From: an uncultured Tateyamaria sp.
Lineage (GTDB): Bacteria > Pseudomonadota > Alphaproteobacteria > Rhodobacterales > Rhodobacteraceae
Direction: 5' to 3'
DNA: 64,000 bases
Assembly (NCBI GenBank): GCA_947501275.1
Contig: CANMVD010000001.1
Location: 744,001-808,000 of the forward strand
Shown: in pieces, positions 17,588-27,178 of the stretch
How positions within the stretch are numbered: position 1 is the first letter of the stretch
How the letters are laid out: each line of letters starts with the position of its first letter
Program-made: the position numbers and the translations under genes
The notes under the pieces: generated by a model
The model's database searches: none
Seen by the model: the letters and a program-made list of their open reading frames with translations, nothing else
Told to the model about the DNA's origin: nothing

Positions 17588-18903
17588 CCGCGCCAATCTG
17601 CCAGTTTGAGCAAACCGTAGATTGGGGGCATCAGGACGCGTCGCGCACGACCCAGTGGAAAGCGGCCCGGCACTGCACGTAATACGGCAGGGTACAGGTC
17701 TGGAGTGTTGCCCAAGGCAAGATCCGCAAGGATTTTCCCAGAGAACGTACCCATGGCAACCCCATTGCCATGGTAAGCGAACCCAGCCAAGACGCCTTTG
17801 GAGTCCGGGATGTTGCCGACAAATGGCGCAAGATTGCGGGCCAAACACACCATGCCTGACCACTTGTTGCGCACCTCAACTCTGCGCCATTCGGGAAACA
17901 TTGTGCGAAAGTCGCGTACGACAGCGACCCTTGCGCGTGCTTCTGCGTTGGGAGATGAAAACAACCCACCCCGCATACCGAATAGAAACCGATTGTCGGG
18001 CATCAACCGAAAATAGTGAAGTAGATTGCGGGTATCAAAAGCCATCTGATCCGTTGTCCAACCCTGCGCGAGGATTTCACTTTCAGACAAAGGGCGCGTT
18101 ACCAGAACTGTTGATTGGGCGGGCATGTAACGATGCGCGATCCAGCTGGGGACATCCTCGCTGGAGTATCCGTTGGTCGCCACAATTATTCTCTCCGCGT
18201 TCACCTGCCCTGAACCAGCCTTTACGAAATTGGATCGCACATTATGAACGGGGCTTTGTTCAAAGATCCGAACCCCCAATGCCAGCGCGGCCTGAACAAG
18301 CCCAGACAGGTATTTGCGGGGGTTCAGACCGAACCCAATCGGATTGGTCAGCGCTCCGTGAAATGGACCACCAAACCCGGCTGACGTTGCTTGAGAGGCG
18401 GACAAAACAGCCGCATCCACCCCGTAGTTCTCAGCAATCTGTGTGGCATAATCATCGAACGTCCTGGCCGCCCCCGGCGTATGCGCAAGCGAGGTTTCTC
18501 CGACAGAATGACGATCAACATCCAGATCTAGCTCGGAAACAAGGTCCGAGACACATTGAACGGCTGTTTTCTCGGCCAGCCGCCAATCGAGTCGACCGGC
18601 CTTGCCGAATTGACGGTCCAGGTAGGCATCGTCGATCATGCCGCCGCCAAGACAACAAAAACCGCCATTGCGACCGGATGCCCCCCACCCCACTTGGTTG
18701 GCTTCCAGCACAACAACCGAAGCCCCCTTTTGGGCGAGATGAAGAGCGGCTGAAATGCCCGTATATCCAGCACCAACTACGACGACATCGCATTTGATCG
18801 TTTGATCCAGAGTGTCGCACCGCGGAACATCGCAGGTCTCGTCCCACCAGCAGCCAGACCTTGGGCCCGGGCCATAGGCATAATCCGCGAATATCCGTTT
18901 CAT
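17584..18903 (-). CDS. puuB: FAD-dependent amine oxidase, PuuB/OrdL-like
   Basis: 439 residues with an FAD-binding Rossmann motif (VVVGAGYTGISAALHLAQKG) from about residue 40, the ATP-like GWGASGRNGGF segment of the gamma-glutamylputrescine oxidase / glycine oxidase (DAO) family, and the C-terminal GFAYHGNGVAMGTFSGKILADL flavin-contact region. It probably oxidises an amine, likely gamma-glutamylputrescine or a related polyamine derivative, because it is the last gene of a potFGHI-type transport operon and overlaps the permease stop by four bases. Exact substrate is inferred from context. Confidence 0.8.
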   Translation of the reverse strand: MKRIFADYAYGPGPRSGCWWDETCDVPRCDTLDQTIKCDVVVVGAGYTGISAALHLAQKGASVVVLEANQVGWGASGRNGGFCCLGGGMIDDAYLDRQFGKAGRLDWRLAEKTAVQCVSDLVSELDLDVDRHSVGETSLAHTPGAARTFDDYATQIAENYGVDAAVLSASQATSAGFGGPFHGALTNPIGFGLNPRKYLSGLVQAALALGVRIFEQSPVHNVRSNFVKAGSGQVNAERIIVATNGYSSEDVPSWIAHRYMPAQSTVLVTRPLSESEILAQGWTTDQMAFDTRNLLHYFRLMPDNRFLFGMRGGLFSSPNAEARARVAVVRDFRTMFPEWRRVEVRNKWSGMVCLARNLAPFVGNIPDSKGVLAGFAYHGNGVAMGTFSGKILADLALGNTPDLYPAVLRAVPGRFPLGRARRVLMPPIYGLLKLADWRG

Positions 18904-19718
18904 GCAGTGCGTGCTGCGGTTTGTTCATCACGCTTGGCGCGGATCGCTGATTGCTTGGTCGCCAGCGACGCCGCCACAACACCAACGGTAACCAACCCGA
19001 TCAGGATCGTACTGAGCGCATTGATCTCGGGGCTGACCCCCAGCCGCACCGACGACCAGATTTTCATAGGCAGGGTTGTGGCCGACGGGCCGGATGTAAA
19101 CGAAGCGATAACGAGATCATCCAAGCTGAGCGTGAAAGCAAGCAGCCAGCCTGAGATGACCGCTGGTGCGATGATCGGCAGTGTCACCAAGCGAAACGCA
19201 TCTAGCGGGGATGCGCCAAGGTCCAGTGCGGCCTCTTCCAAAGCACGGTCAAACGTGACCAATCTTGAAGACACCACGACAGATACAAAACACATCGAGA
19301 ATGTCGTATGCGCCAAGACAATTGTCATGACGCCGCGATCAACGCCCAATCCAATGAACAGCAGTAACAGAGATAGACCCGTGATAACCTCGGGCATCAC
19401 AAGCGGTGCGTAGATCATCCCGGAAAACAGCGTTCGCCCAAAGAACCGCCCCCCGCGCACCAAGACATAGGCTGCCATCGTCCCAAGCACTGTCGCAATA
19501 GTCGATGAAACGACTGCAACCCTCAGCGTGACCCATGCAGCGTCAAGAAACGCCTCGTTCCCAAGCAATTCTCCGTACCATTTTGTCGAAAACCCTGCCC
19601 AGACCGTCACCAATTTGGATTCATTGAAACTGTAGATCACAAGGATCAGCATCGGCAGATAAAGGAACGCTAAGCCCAGAGTCAGAGACACAATATTGAA
19701 GGGCGACAGGCGCATCAT
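18900..19718 (-). CDS. potI: Polyamine ABC transporter permease PotI
   Basis: 272 residues, six membrane spans, with the binding-protein-dependent permease EAA loop (EEAALDLGASPLDAFRLVTLPIIAPAVISG) facing the ATPase. It belongs to the PotC/PotI type of spermidine/putrescine permeases. Its start overlaps the upstream permease stop by four bases and its stop overlaps the oxidase start, so the whole block potF-G-H-I-puuB is translated as one unit. Confidence 0.92.
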   Translation of the reverse strand: MMRLSPFNIVSLTLGLAFLYLPMLILVIYSFNESKLVTVWAGFSTKWYGELLGNEAFLDAAWVTLRVAVVSSTIATVLGTMAAYVLVRGGRFFGRTLFSGMIYAPLVMPEVITGLSLLLLFIGLGVDRGVMTIVLAHTTFSMCFVSVVVSSRLVTFDRALEEAALDLGASPLDAFRLVTLPIIAPAVISGWLLAFTLSLDDLVIASFTSGPSATTLPMKIWSSVRLGVSPEINALSTILIGLVTVGVVAASLATKQSAIRAKRDEQTAARTA

Positions 19719-20590
19719 TGTTCTGCCTCGGCCTGCCGTTGCTCGTTGCGTTGAAACAAGACTATGGGAATGATCAGGATCAGCAGCAAAATGACGGCGA
19801 CCGCGGACGCGACAGGCCAGTCGCGATTTGAGAAGAACTCTTCAAACAGGACTTTGCCAATCATCAACGTACTTGATCCACCCAGCAACGACGGGATCAC
19901 GAACTCACCCAATGCCGGGATAAAGACGAGAAAACACCCCGCGATGATTCCGTTTTTGGAAAGGGGGATTGTGACAAGCCAAAACGCCTTGAGACGCGAG
20001 CACCCAAGATCTTCTGCCGCTTCGATCAGGGACCCATCCAGCCGATCTAGCGCAGAATAGATGGGAAGTATCATAAAAGGCAGGTACGTGTAGACGATAC
20101 CGATATAGACCGCCGTGTTTGTGTTCAGCACGGTCAAGGGCTCGGCTATCAGCCCAGTCCAAAGCAGGAACTGGTTCAGGAATCCTTCGCCAGACAGGAT
20201 ACCCACCCAAGCGTAGACCCGGATCAGGAACGAAGTCCAAAACGGCAGGATGACGAGCATCAACAGTGTGGCGCGCCACTCGCCCGGCGCCCGCGCCATC
20301 GCATATGCCATTGGATAGCCAACCAGCAGTGTCAGCAGTGTGGAGATGAGCGCAATTTGGAGCGAGCTGACATACGCCTTCCAGTAAAGATCGTCCTCAG
20401 TCAGGAACACAAAGTTCTCGAAATCGAGCCCCGACAGCATGGTCCAGATACCGTCCTTGGCCGTGGGTGTGTATGGCGGGATGGCCAAAGCAATGTCCGA
20501 CAGTGAAATTTTAAAAACAACGGCGAAGGGGATCAGGAACAACGCCAGTAGCCAGAGGTATGGCACCGTTATGAGGACGAGGCGTCTCAC
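19715..20590 (-). CDS. potH: Polyamine ABC transporter permease PotH
   Basis: PotB/PotH-type inner membrane permease with six spans and the EAA loop IEAAEDLGCSRLKAFWLVTIPLSKNGIIAG. The ORF track starts at 20632, inside the ATPase gene. GTG 20590 is preferred because it gives a GTGA overlap with the ATPase stop and a 291-residue protein starting directly before the first hydrophobic segment (LVLITVPYLWLLALFLIPFAVVF). It forms the channel with PotI. Confidence 0.92.
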   Translation of the reverse strand: MRRLVLITVPYLWLLALFLIPFAVVFKISLSDIALAIPPYTPTAKDGIWTMLSGLDFENFVFLTEDDLYWKAYVSSLQIALISTLLTLLVGYPMAYAMARAPGEWRATLLMLVILPFWTSFLIRVYAWVGILSGEGFLNQFLLWTGLIAEPLTVLNTNTAVYIGIVYTYLPFMILPIYSALDRLDGSLIEAAEDLGCSRLKAFWLVTIPLSKNGIIAGCFLVFIPALGEFVIPSLLGGSSTLMIGKVLFEEFFSNRDWPVASAVAVILLLILIIPIVLFQRNEQRQAEAEQ

Positions 20591-21909
20591 GACGCCAACA
20601 CGACGCCGGCCGTTCCGGTCCAGCTGACCCACACCGCGTCTTCCCAGACAATGTCACGCCGTGACACGCGCCTGGTGTTTGCCATCTGGGCCTTGATCAT
20701 TGCGCCATTTTCCAATTCGACATGATACGTCGATAGGTTGCCCAAGTACGCGATGTCGATGACTTTGCCCCGCAGCACATTCACAGCGTCAGGTTTGGTT
20801 TTTGAAATCGCCACTTTTTCCGGACGCAAGGCCAGTTTCACGGTCTGACCGTCCAAAGCCGGATCCGCATCAATCGCGATCAACGGCGGCTGGCCTTCTG
20901 CCCATGCAATGTCGATCCCCGCATCCGGTGTGTCAGCGCTGGACGCCTTTTCTGACTCGTCTGGCGCGGGCAGTTGCAAGACGGGTTCAACACGCGGGCC
21001 GATGACGGGCGCTAGCACCTTGTCATGCAACCACATGCCAAGCGCATTGGGTTGCGCACTGCGCGGAAGGTGTGCGGCAATGGCTGCGACATCGGTCTCC
21101 ACTGCTTCCGGCGCAACCTGGGAAACACGTGCACTTGCCTTGCCTTCGATCAGGGTCACGTCACCAATAAAATCGGCCACATAAGCCGACCTTGGTGCTT
21201 CGTAGATCTGCTGAGGCGTATCGACCTGCATCACCCGCCCTTCGTCCATGACAGCCACGCGGCTGGCGACGGTCATCGCCTCTTCCTGATCATGGGTGAC
21301 GATAACGAAGGTTGTGCCCGTCTTTTCCTGAATGTCCATCAATTCAAATTGCGTCGCCTCACGCAACTTGGCGTCCAGCGCGCCCAAAGGTTCGTCCAGA
21401 AGCAACAACTTGGGCGCCTTGGCCAACGATCTGGCCAGCGCCACACGCTGCCTTTGCCCTCCAGAGATCTGATGAGGTTTGCGCCGCGCAAACTTTTCCA
21501 GCCGGGTGAGTTTCAACATCTCGTCCACGCGGGCGGCAATGGCTGTCTTGTCACTGCTTTCCCGTCGCAAACCAAAGGCGATATTGTCCCATACCGACAA
21601 GTGCGGAAACAACGCGTAGGATTGAAACATCATGTTCACGGCGCGCTTGTTGGCTGGAACGCCTGCAATATTCTGTCCGGCAAGTTCGATTGCACCGCTT
21701 GTCGGATCTTCAAAACCCGCAAGCATTCGCATCATCGTTGTCTTGCCACAGCCCGAGGGACCCAGCAGGGCAAAAAACTCTTTCTCAAAGATATCAAGGG
21801 TCAGGTCGTCAATCGCCGTGAAATCGCCAAAGCGTTTGGTGACGTTGCGAAACCGGATTAGCGGCTTCTCACTCGGGTCGTCCCAAGGGGCGAAAACAGT
21901 CTCTGCCAA
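20587..21909 (-). CDS. potG: Polyamine ABC transporter ATP-binding protein PotG, enlarged C-terminal domain
   Basis: Energises putrescine/spermidine-type uptake. Walker A GPSGCGKTT (about residue 53), signature LSGG-like ISGGQRQR and Walker B LLLLDEPLGALD are intact, as is the H-loop (VTHDQEEA). At 440 residues it is about 60-70 longer than typical PotA/PotG: after the first TOBE strands (LIEGKASARVSQV) an Ala/Pro/Glu-rich stretch of about 90 residues runs to the second TOBE segment (VKLALRPEKVAISK), where usual proteins have a much shorter link. The insert is in frame and looks coding. Confidence 0.92.
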   Translation of the reverse strand: MAETVFAPWDDPSEKPLIRFRNVTKRFGDFTAIDDLTLDIFEKEFFALLGPSGCGKTTMMRMLAGFEDPTSGAIELAGQNIAGVPANKRAVNMMFQSYALFPHLSVWDNIAFGLRRESSDKTAIAARVDEMLKLTRLEKFARRKPHQISGGQRQRVALARSLAKAPKLLLLDEPLGALDAKLREATQFELMDIQEKTGTTFVIVTHDQEEAMTVASRVAVMDEGRVMQVDTPQQIYEAPRSAYVADFIGDVTLIEGKASARVSQVAPEAVETDVAAIAAHLPRSAQPNALGMWLHDKVLAPVIGPRVEPVLQLPAPDESEKASSADTPDAGIDIAWAEGQPPLIAIDADPALDGQTVKLALRPEKVAISKTKPDAVNVLRGKVIDIAYLGNLSTYHVELENGAMIKAQMANTRRVSRRDIVWEDAVWVSWTGTAGVVLAS

Positions 21910-21934
21910 GGGGAAATCCCTATTTGGAAATGAA

Positions 21935-21961
21935 AGGGCGCGAGAGATCCCCGCGCCCTTG
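21935..21961 (-). terminator. Intercistronic hairpin after potF
   Basis: AAGGGCGCG-agagatccc-CGCGCCCTT is a perfect nine-base-pair stem between the binding-protein gene and potG, in the direction of transcription. It probably stabilises the abundant binding-protein mRNA or partly terminates, lowering transport-protein expression relative to the binding protein. Confidence 0.65.
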
Positions 21962-21972
21962 GGTCTGGCATA

Positions 21973-23055
21973 TCAGGTGCCGGATTTGACCTTGGTCCAC
22001 ATGCGCGTGACGGTGCGCTGCACCCGTGCAGGATACGGTGTCGTCGTGTAAAGGTTTTCCAGCGTTGCCGCGTCCGGATAGATCGCAGGATCTTCGATAA
22101 CGTCGGCTTCAAGGAACTCTTGCGAGGCCGCGTTGCCATTGGCGTAGTAGACGTAGTTGGACGCCTGCGCCATGTTCTGTGCATCCATAATGAAGTTCAG
22201 GAATTTGTGTGCACCTTCTGGATTGGGCGCATCCGCCGGGATGGCCATTTGGTCAAACCACATCAATGCACCCTCACTGGGCGCGTTATAAGCAACCTCA
22301 ACACCATTTTCCGCTTCGGCAGCACGATCGCGCGCCTGAAGGATGTCACCAGACCAGCCGAAAGCTACACAAATGTCACCATTCGCCAGTGCGTTGATAT
22401 ATTCCGAGTTGTGGAATTTCTGAACGTAAGGGCGGACTGGCATCAGCACGTCTTCGGCCTTGGCAATAACGTCCGGATCATGGCTGTCGGGGTCTTCGCC
22501 GATATACTGCAGCGCCGCCGGGATCATCTCAGTCGGGGCATCAAGGAAGTGCACACCGCAGGCTTGCAGCTTTTCCATGTTCTCCGGTTTGAAGATCAGA
22601 TCTAGGGATCCCATCGGGGCGTCCTCGCCAAGGATTTCCTGAACTTTGCCCACATTCACGCCAATGCCGGTCGTGCCCCACATGTAATTGATCGAATATG
22701 CGTTGTCGGGATCATATTGGGCTGTTCGTTCCTCAACCACGTCCCACAAGTTTTCCGCGTTGGGCAACTGCGCGGGGTCCAGCTTCTGGAATGCGCCCGC
22801 AGTGATCTGGCGTTGCAGGAAGGTGCCGGACGGCACAACCACGTCGTAACCGGACGAACCTGCCAGCATTTTGGTTTCCAACACTTCGTTGCTGTCAAAT
22901 ACATCGTAAACCAGTTTCAGACCAGTTTCTTCCTCGAACTTGGTCAGCAGGTCTTCGTCAATGTAGTCCGACCAATTGTAAACGCGCACTTCTTCGGCAA
23001 CGGCTGCACCCGCAAGGGCAAAGGCAGCAACCGTGCTCAGCATCATCTTTTTCAT
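21973..23055 (-). CDS. potF: Putrescine/spermidine-binding periplasmic protein PotF
   Basis: Periplasmic receptor of the first polyamine transporter. ATG 23055 has a GGGAG site; the ORF-track start 23100 is upstream without one. The 360-residue precursor has a clear signal peptide (MKKMMLSTVAAFALAGAAVAEE) and the family's opening VRVYNWSDYIDEDLL, where the aromatic/Asp residues contact polyamines. Further typical segments are YDVVVPSG and NYMWGTTGIGVN. It is the first gene of the operon and divergent from the aminotransferase gene across about 150 bases that must hold both promoters. Confidence 0.93.
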   Translation of the reverse strand: MKKMMLSTVAAFALAGAAVAEEVRVYNWSDYIDEDLLTKFEEETGLKLVYDVFDSNEVLETKMLAGSSGYDVVVPSGTFLQRQITAGAFQKLDPAQLPNAENLWDVVEERTAQYDPDNAYSINYMWGTTGIGVNVGKVQEILGEDAPMGSLDLIFKPENMEKLQACGVHFLDAPTEMIPAALQYIGEDPDSHDPDVIAKAEDVLMPVRPYVQKFHNSEYINALANGDICVAFGWSGDILQARDRAAEAENGVEVAYNAPSEGALMWFDQMAIPADAPNPEGAHKFLNFIMDAQNMAQASNYVYYANGNAASQEFLEADVIEDPAIYPDAATLENLYTTTPYPARVQRTVTRMWTKVKSGT

Positions 23056-23203
23056 GTTACACTCCCAAATCACGCCCGGTAGGCCCGGGTCAGCGCGCAT
23101 GAAACCAAGTTTTCACCCAAGCGTCCAGCGTGATTGCAGATGCCGCATTGACGGCAGCCCGGTTGCCCATATTCTCAGCACGTTGTTCTGCCTTGGAGGC
23201 CCT

Positions 23204-24601
23204 ATGCCGACGATTACCAACCATCTGCCCACATCCGAGCTGCAAGCCTTGGATGCGGCGCACCATATGCATCCCTTTACTGCGGGCGGCGAGTTGGCCG
23301 CAAAAGGGGCACGCATTATCACGCGGGCCAATGGTGTCTTCCTGCATGACAGCGAAGGAAACGAGATCCTCGATGCGATGGCAGGCTTGTGGTGCGTGAA
23401 TATCGGCTACGGCCGCGGTGAACTGGCGGATGTAGCGGCACGCCAGATGCGCGAATTGCCTTACTACAATACGTTTTTCCAAACGACCCACGTGCCCGCA
23501 ATTGCGCTGGCGCAAAAGATCGCGGAACTGGCGCCCGGTGATCTGAACCACGTCTTTTTCGCTGGTTCCGGGTCCGAGGCCAACGATACCAACTTGCGCA
23601 TGGTCCGCACCTATTGGGCAACTAAAGGCAAGCCGGACAAGTCGATCATTATCAGCCGCAAGAACGCTTATCACGGATCTTCAGTGGGCTCAGGATCGCT
23701 GGGCGGTATGACCGGGATGCATGCGCAGGGCGGTATGCCGATTCCAGATATTGTCCATATCAACCAACCAAACTGGTGGGCTGAAGGCGGCGATATGACA
23801 CCCGAAGAATTCGGGTTGGCTCGTGCCCGGGAGCTGGAGGCCGCGATTCTGGAGCACGGAGAAGATCGCGTTGCAGCTTTCATCGCCGAACCGATTCAGG
23901 GCGCAGGAGGCGTGATCATCCCTCCGGATACATACTGGCCGGAAATTCAACGGATCTGCGACGCATACGACATCCTGCTGATTGCGGATGAAGTTATTTG
24001 TGGTTTTGGGCGGACAGGAAACTGGTTTGGCAGTCAGACCCTGGGCATCAAGCCGCATATCATGACCATCGCTAAGGGGTTGAGTTCCGGATACCAGCCA
24101 ATCGGCGGATCTGTTGTGTGTGACGAAGTGGCAGAGGTGATCGGATCTGGTGAGTTCAACCATGGCTATACTTATTCGGGTCATCCGGTTGCATCCGCTG
24201 TCGCACTCGAAAACCTGCGCATTCTCGAAGAAGAGCACGTGCTTGATCATGTGCGTAATGTTGCGATGCCTGCGTTGCACAAGATGTGGCATGGTCTCGC
24301 GGATCACCCGCTTGTCGGTGAAACAACAATCGTCGGCATGATGGGGTCACTTGCGTTGACGCCGCACAAGGAAAGCCGTGCCAAATTTGCGATGGAGGCG
24401 GGCACAGCCGGTTTCATGTGCCGCGAACGTTGCTTTGCGAACAATTTGGTTATGCGCCACGTTTACGACCGAATGGTCATCTCGCCGCCGTTGGTGATCT
24501 CTCCGGAAGAGATTGCCGAACTTGGGAGACGCGCACGTACTGCATTGGACGAATGCCATGCGCAGTTGAAGGAACAAGACCTGTTGAAACCGGCGACCTG
24601 A
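23204..24601 (+). CDS. Class III aminotransferase, putrescine/diamine type (SpuC-like)
   Basis: PLP enzyme of the omega-transaminase group: it probably transfers the amino group of putrescine or another diamine to pyruvate. ATG 23204 is preceded by TTGGAGG and the preceding 57 codons of the ORF track have no family match. 465 residues contain the PLP phosphate motif AGSGSEAND, the ring-stacking Asp in IADEVICGFGRTG, and the Schiff-base lysine in TIAKGLSSGYQP (about residue 291). It is divergent from potF, so uptake and first catabolic step are probably co-regulated. Confidence 0.85.
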   Translation: MPTITNHLPTSELQALDAAHHMHPFTAGGELAAKGARIITRANGVFLHDSEGNEILDAMAGLWCVNIGYGRGELADVAARQMRELPYYNTFFQTTHVPAIALAQKIAELAPGDLNHVFFAGSGSEANDTNLRMVRTYWATKGKPDKSIIISRKNAYHGSSVGSGSLGGMTGMHAQGGMPIPDIVHINQPNWWAEGGDMTPEEFGLARARELEAAILEHGEDRVAAFIAEPIQGAGGVIIPPDTYWPEIQRICDAYDILLIADEVICGFGRTGNWFGSQTLGIKPHIMTIAKGLSSGYQPIGGSVVCDEVAEVIGSGEFNHGYTYSGHPVASAVALENLRILEEEHVLDHVRNVAMPALHKMWHGLADHPLVGETTIVGMMGSLALTPHKESRAKFAMEAGTAGFMCRERCFANNLVMRHVYDRMVISPPLVISPEEIAELGRRARTALDECHAQLKEQDLLKPAT

Positions 24602-24652
24602 CGGAAGTCGCGGGAGTTGCTGTGAGCTGTTATGGGGTTGGTTGGGGACGCT

Positions 24653-25804
24653 TTACGCCTTGACGAACATTTGTCTGGGCCGGTCACATAGACACTCTGC
24701 AGGTCCATCTTCCGATATGCGGATGCTCTCCGTAATAGCCAGACCCCAACCGTCCATCCATAGGCCAGGCATAAAGTGGAACGTCATGTTGGGCTGCAAT
24801 ACGGTGTCATCCTCTGCGCGAAATGACATTGTTCGCTCACCCCAGTCAGGCGGGTAGCTGAGGCCAATTGGATACCCGCAGCGCGCGGTACGTTCGATCC
24901 CAATTTTGGACAGGGCAGAGTTGAGGGCTTGAGCCACGTCGCGAGTTTTATTTCCCGCTCGGGCCGCATTCAAACCTGCGTCCAATCCTTCCAGCACCGC
25001 ATCTTGCGCGCGCTTCATCTCGTCAGGAGGCGTTCCAAGAAACACGGAACGACAGAGCGGTGCGTGATAGCGCCGGTAACATCCCGCGATTTCAATTGTT
25101 GTAGCTTCGCCTCGCTGAAAGGTTCTGCCATCCCATGTCAGATGCGGGGCAGCGGCGTCTGCTCCGGACGGGACCAAAGGCACAATTGCCGGATAGTCAC
25201 CCCAATCCCCATCTACCCCGCGAATTGCATCACGATAGGCGTCTGCAACAACCTCGTTCTTGGGCACGCCCGGTGCAATCCGGTCGATCATACCATCAAC
25301 AACGGCTTCTGAAATACGTGCCGCTTTTCGCATATAGCCAATCTCGGTTTCTGATTTGATTGCGCGGCACCAGTTCACGAGGCCTGTCGCGTCATCCAAG
25401 CGAATCCCCAAATCGCTCAGAACTGAATGCGCTTTTGCAGAGTAGTAATAGTTGTCCATCTCAACGCCAACACGGCCCTTCACATATCGTGCGAGGTCCT
25501 CCATCGGATGGTGGAAAGGTGTTTGGATGTAGTGTTCCGCGTACCCAACCAATTGCGATTGCGCCATCCATACCGTGCGACTTGCGCCTGCCACGTCTTG
25601 CGCACGGCCCCACCAGACAGGATCAGCATCATGCGTCACAAGAACCGCCTGATGAACGTAAAACGACCAACCATTGTAGCCTGTCAACCAACACATATTC
25701 GACGGGTCAGTCACGATCAGCATATCCAGCTCTTGCGCAGCCATCCGTGCACGGACGGCCAGCAATCGGGACGCATATTCATCTTGGGTGAACGGCAAAG
25801 ACAT
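24653..25804 (-). CDS. M24-family hydrolase without metal ligands, ectoine hydrolase (DoeA/EutD)-like
   Basis: 383 residues with the two-domain creatinase/prolidase layout: N-terminal domain with LDMLIVTDPSNMCWLTGYNGWSF-type opening, and a C-terminal pita-bread domain. Peptidase metal ligands are mostly missing: the DxG and DxTRT aspartates are replaced (EIAGCYRRYHAPLCRSV), the ligand His region is GYPIGLSYP, and only the last Glu (ITESI) remains. This matches the non-metal creatinase/ectoine hydrolase branch, which opens C-N bonds in small osmolyte-like molecules. It faces the second ABC operon divergently, suggesting it acts on the imported substrate. Confidence 0.72.
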   Translation of the reverse strand: MSLPFTQDEYASRLLAVRARMAAQELDMLIVTDPSNMCWLTGYNGWSFYVHQAVLVTHDADPVWWGRAQDVAGASRTVWMAQSQLVGYAEHYIQTPFHHPMEDLARYVKGRVGVEMDNYYYSAKAHSVLSDLGIRLDDATGLVNWCRAIKSETEIGYMRKAARISEAVVDGMIDRIAPGVPKNEVVADAYRDAIRGVDGDWGDYPAIVPLVPSGADAAAPHLTWDGRTFQRGEATTIEIAGCYRRYHAPLCRSVFLGTPPDEMKRAQDAVLEGLDAGLNAARAGNKTRDVAQALNSALSKIGIERTARCGYPIGLSYPPDWGERTMSFRAEDDTVLQPNMTFHFMPGLWMDGWGLAITESIRISEDGPAECLCDRPRQMFVKA

Positions 25805-25995
25805 GATTCTGTTTTCTTCCTAGGGATGATTTGTGCAGGAACTTTGCCCAAAACGGCGATCAATAGCAGTGAAATCGACCAGAAAGCCCACTGAACCCAA
25901 AATTTGGTGCCAAGTTGGTTGCATTGCGTCCACCCAATCGCTTTAGTTCGTCCAAACCGGCGGTAATGACCGGAACACATAACGGGGAGCCACAC

Positions 25996-27096
25996 TTGGC
26001 CAACACTGCGTCCGATCAGGCGTTCGTTGCATTCGAACGCGTGCAGAAAAGTTATGATGGCGAAACACTTGTCGTCAAAGATCTCAACCTGTCGATGCCG
26101 CGTGGGGAATTCCTCACAATGTTGGGGCCATCCGGATCTGGTAAGACGACGTGTCTGATGATGCTCGCCGGCTTCGAGACAGCAACCCACGGCGACATTC
26201 GACTTGATGGTGTGTCGATCAACAATATCCCTCCTCACAAACGCGGCATTGGCATGGTATTCCAAAACTATGCCCTCTTTCCGCATATGACGGTTGCCGA
26301 AAACCTGTCTTTCCCTCTTGAGGTCCGCAAGATCGGCAAGGCAGAGCGCGAAGAAAAGGTTATGCGGGCTTTGGGTATGGTGCAGATGCAGGATTTCGCC
26401 GGTCGTCGCCCGGCGCAATTGTCTGGTGGTCAGCAACAGCGCATCGCCCTTTCACGCGCCCTTGTGTTTGAACCCGAGCTTGTCCTGATGGACGAACCAT
26501 TGGGCGCTTTGGACAAGCAACTGCGCGAGACGCTGCAGTTCGAAATCACAAAGCTGGCCCATGAGTTGGGAATCACGACCGTTTATGTGACCCATGACCA
26601 GACCGAAGCTCTCACCATGTCTGACCGGGTTGCCGTGTTTGATGATGGCCGTATTCAACAGCTCGATCCGCCGGACACGCTGTACGAAGAACCGCAGAAC
26701 AGCTTCGTCGCGCAGTTCATTGGCGAGAACAACACGCTTATGGGCAAGGTCACCAAAATCTCTGGCGACCGCTGCGAAGTCACATTGGACAGCGGTGACA
26801 TCATTGATGCCAAGCCGGTGAATGTAAGCGAAGTCGGGCAACGCACCCGCGTTTCGATCCGCCCAGAACGGGTCGAGATGGACAAGACGCGCCTGCTGCC
26901 GGACGTGCATTCGCTCAAGGCAGAGGTGCTCGAATTCATTTACATGGGCGACATTTTCCGCACGCGCCTGCGCGTCGCAGGAAACGAAGACTTCGTCATC
27001 AAAACACGCAACGCTCCGGATCAGGTGCGCCTGACACCGGGGACCCAGATCGACATTGGGTGGTTGCCACAGGATTGCCGGGCGTTGGACGCCTGA
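25996..27096 (+). CDS. ABC transporter ATP-binding protein (PotA-like), second transporter
   Basis: ATPase of a second polyamine/opine-family importer. Walker A GPSGSGKTT, signature LSGGQQQR, Walker B LVLMDEPLGALD, H-loop VTHDQTEA and a C-terminal TOBE domain are present. The start is a choice: ATG 25966 has a poor ribosome site, whereas TTG 25996 has GGGGAG six bases upstream and gives a 366-residue protein with the short N-terminus common to homologues (ANTASDQAFVAFERVQKSY). It is divergent from the M24 gene over about 190 bases and leads the operon ATPase, binding protein, DUF1330, two permeases. Confidence 0.88.
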   Translation: MANTASDQAFVAFERVQKSYDGETLVVKDLNLSMPRGEFLTMLGPSGSGKTTCLMMLAGFETATHGDIRLDGVSINNIPPHKRGIGMVFQNYALFPHMTVAENLSFPLEVRKIGKAEREEKVMRALGMVQMQDFAGRRPAQLSGGQQQRIALSRALVFEPELVLMDEPLGALDKQLRETLQFEITKLAHELGITTVYVTHDQTEALTMSDRVAVFDDGRIQQLDPPDTLYEEPQNSFVAQFIGENNTLMGKVTKISGDRCEVTLDSGDIIDAKPVNVSEVGQRTRVSIRPERVEMDKTRLLPDVHSLKAEVLEFIYMGDIFRTRLRVAGNEDFVIKTRNAPDQVRLTPGTQIDIGWLPQDCRALDA

Positions 27097-27106
27097 GCAA
27101 GCAGAA

Positions 27107-27138
27107 GAAGCCTGGGCCGACGCCCACGCACAGGCTTC
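27107..27138 (+). terminator. Intercistronic hairpin between ATPase and binding-protein genes
   Basis: GAAGCCTG and CAGGCTTC pair perfectly (eight base pairs) around a G+C-rich 16-base loop, just after the ATPase stop. There is no T-run. It may protect the 5' side of the binding-protein message after processing. Confidence 0.45.
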
Positions 27139-27178
27139 CAAACACTCAAAACGGGCGTAAACAGTGGGAGACTGTAAA

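Noticed and set aside
17622-18797. 391-residue plus-strand ORF
   Set aside because: Shadow of the FAD oxidase gene; no recognisable motif and unusual Pro/Arg content.
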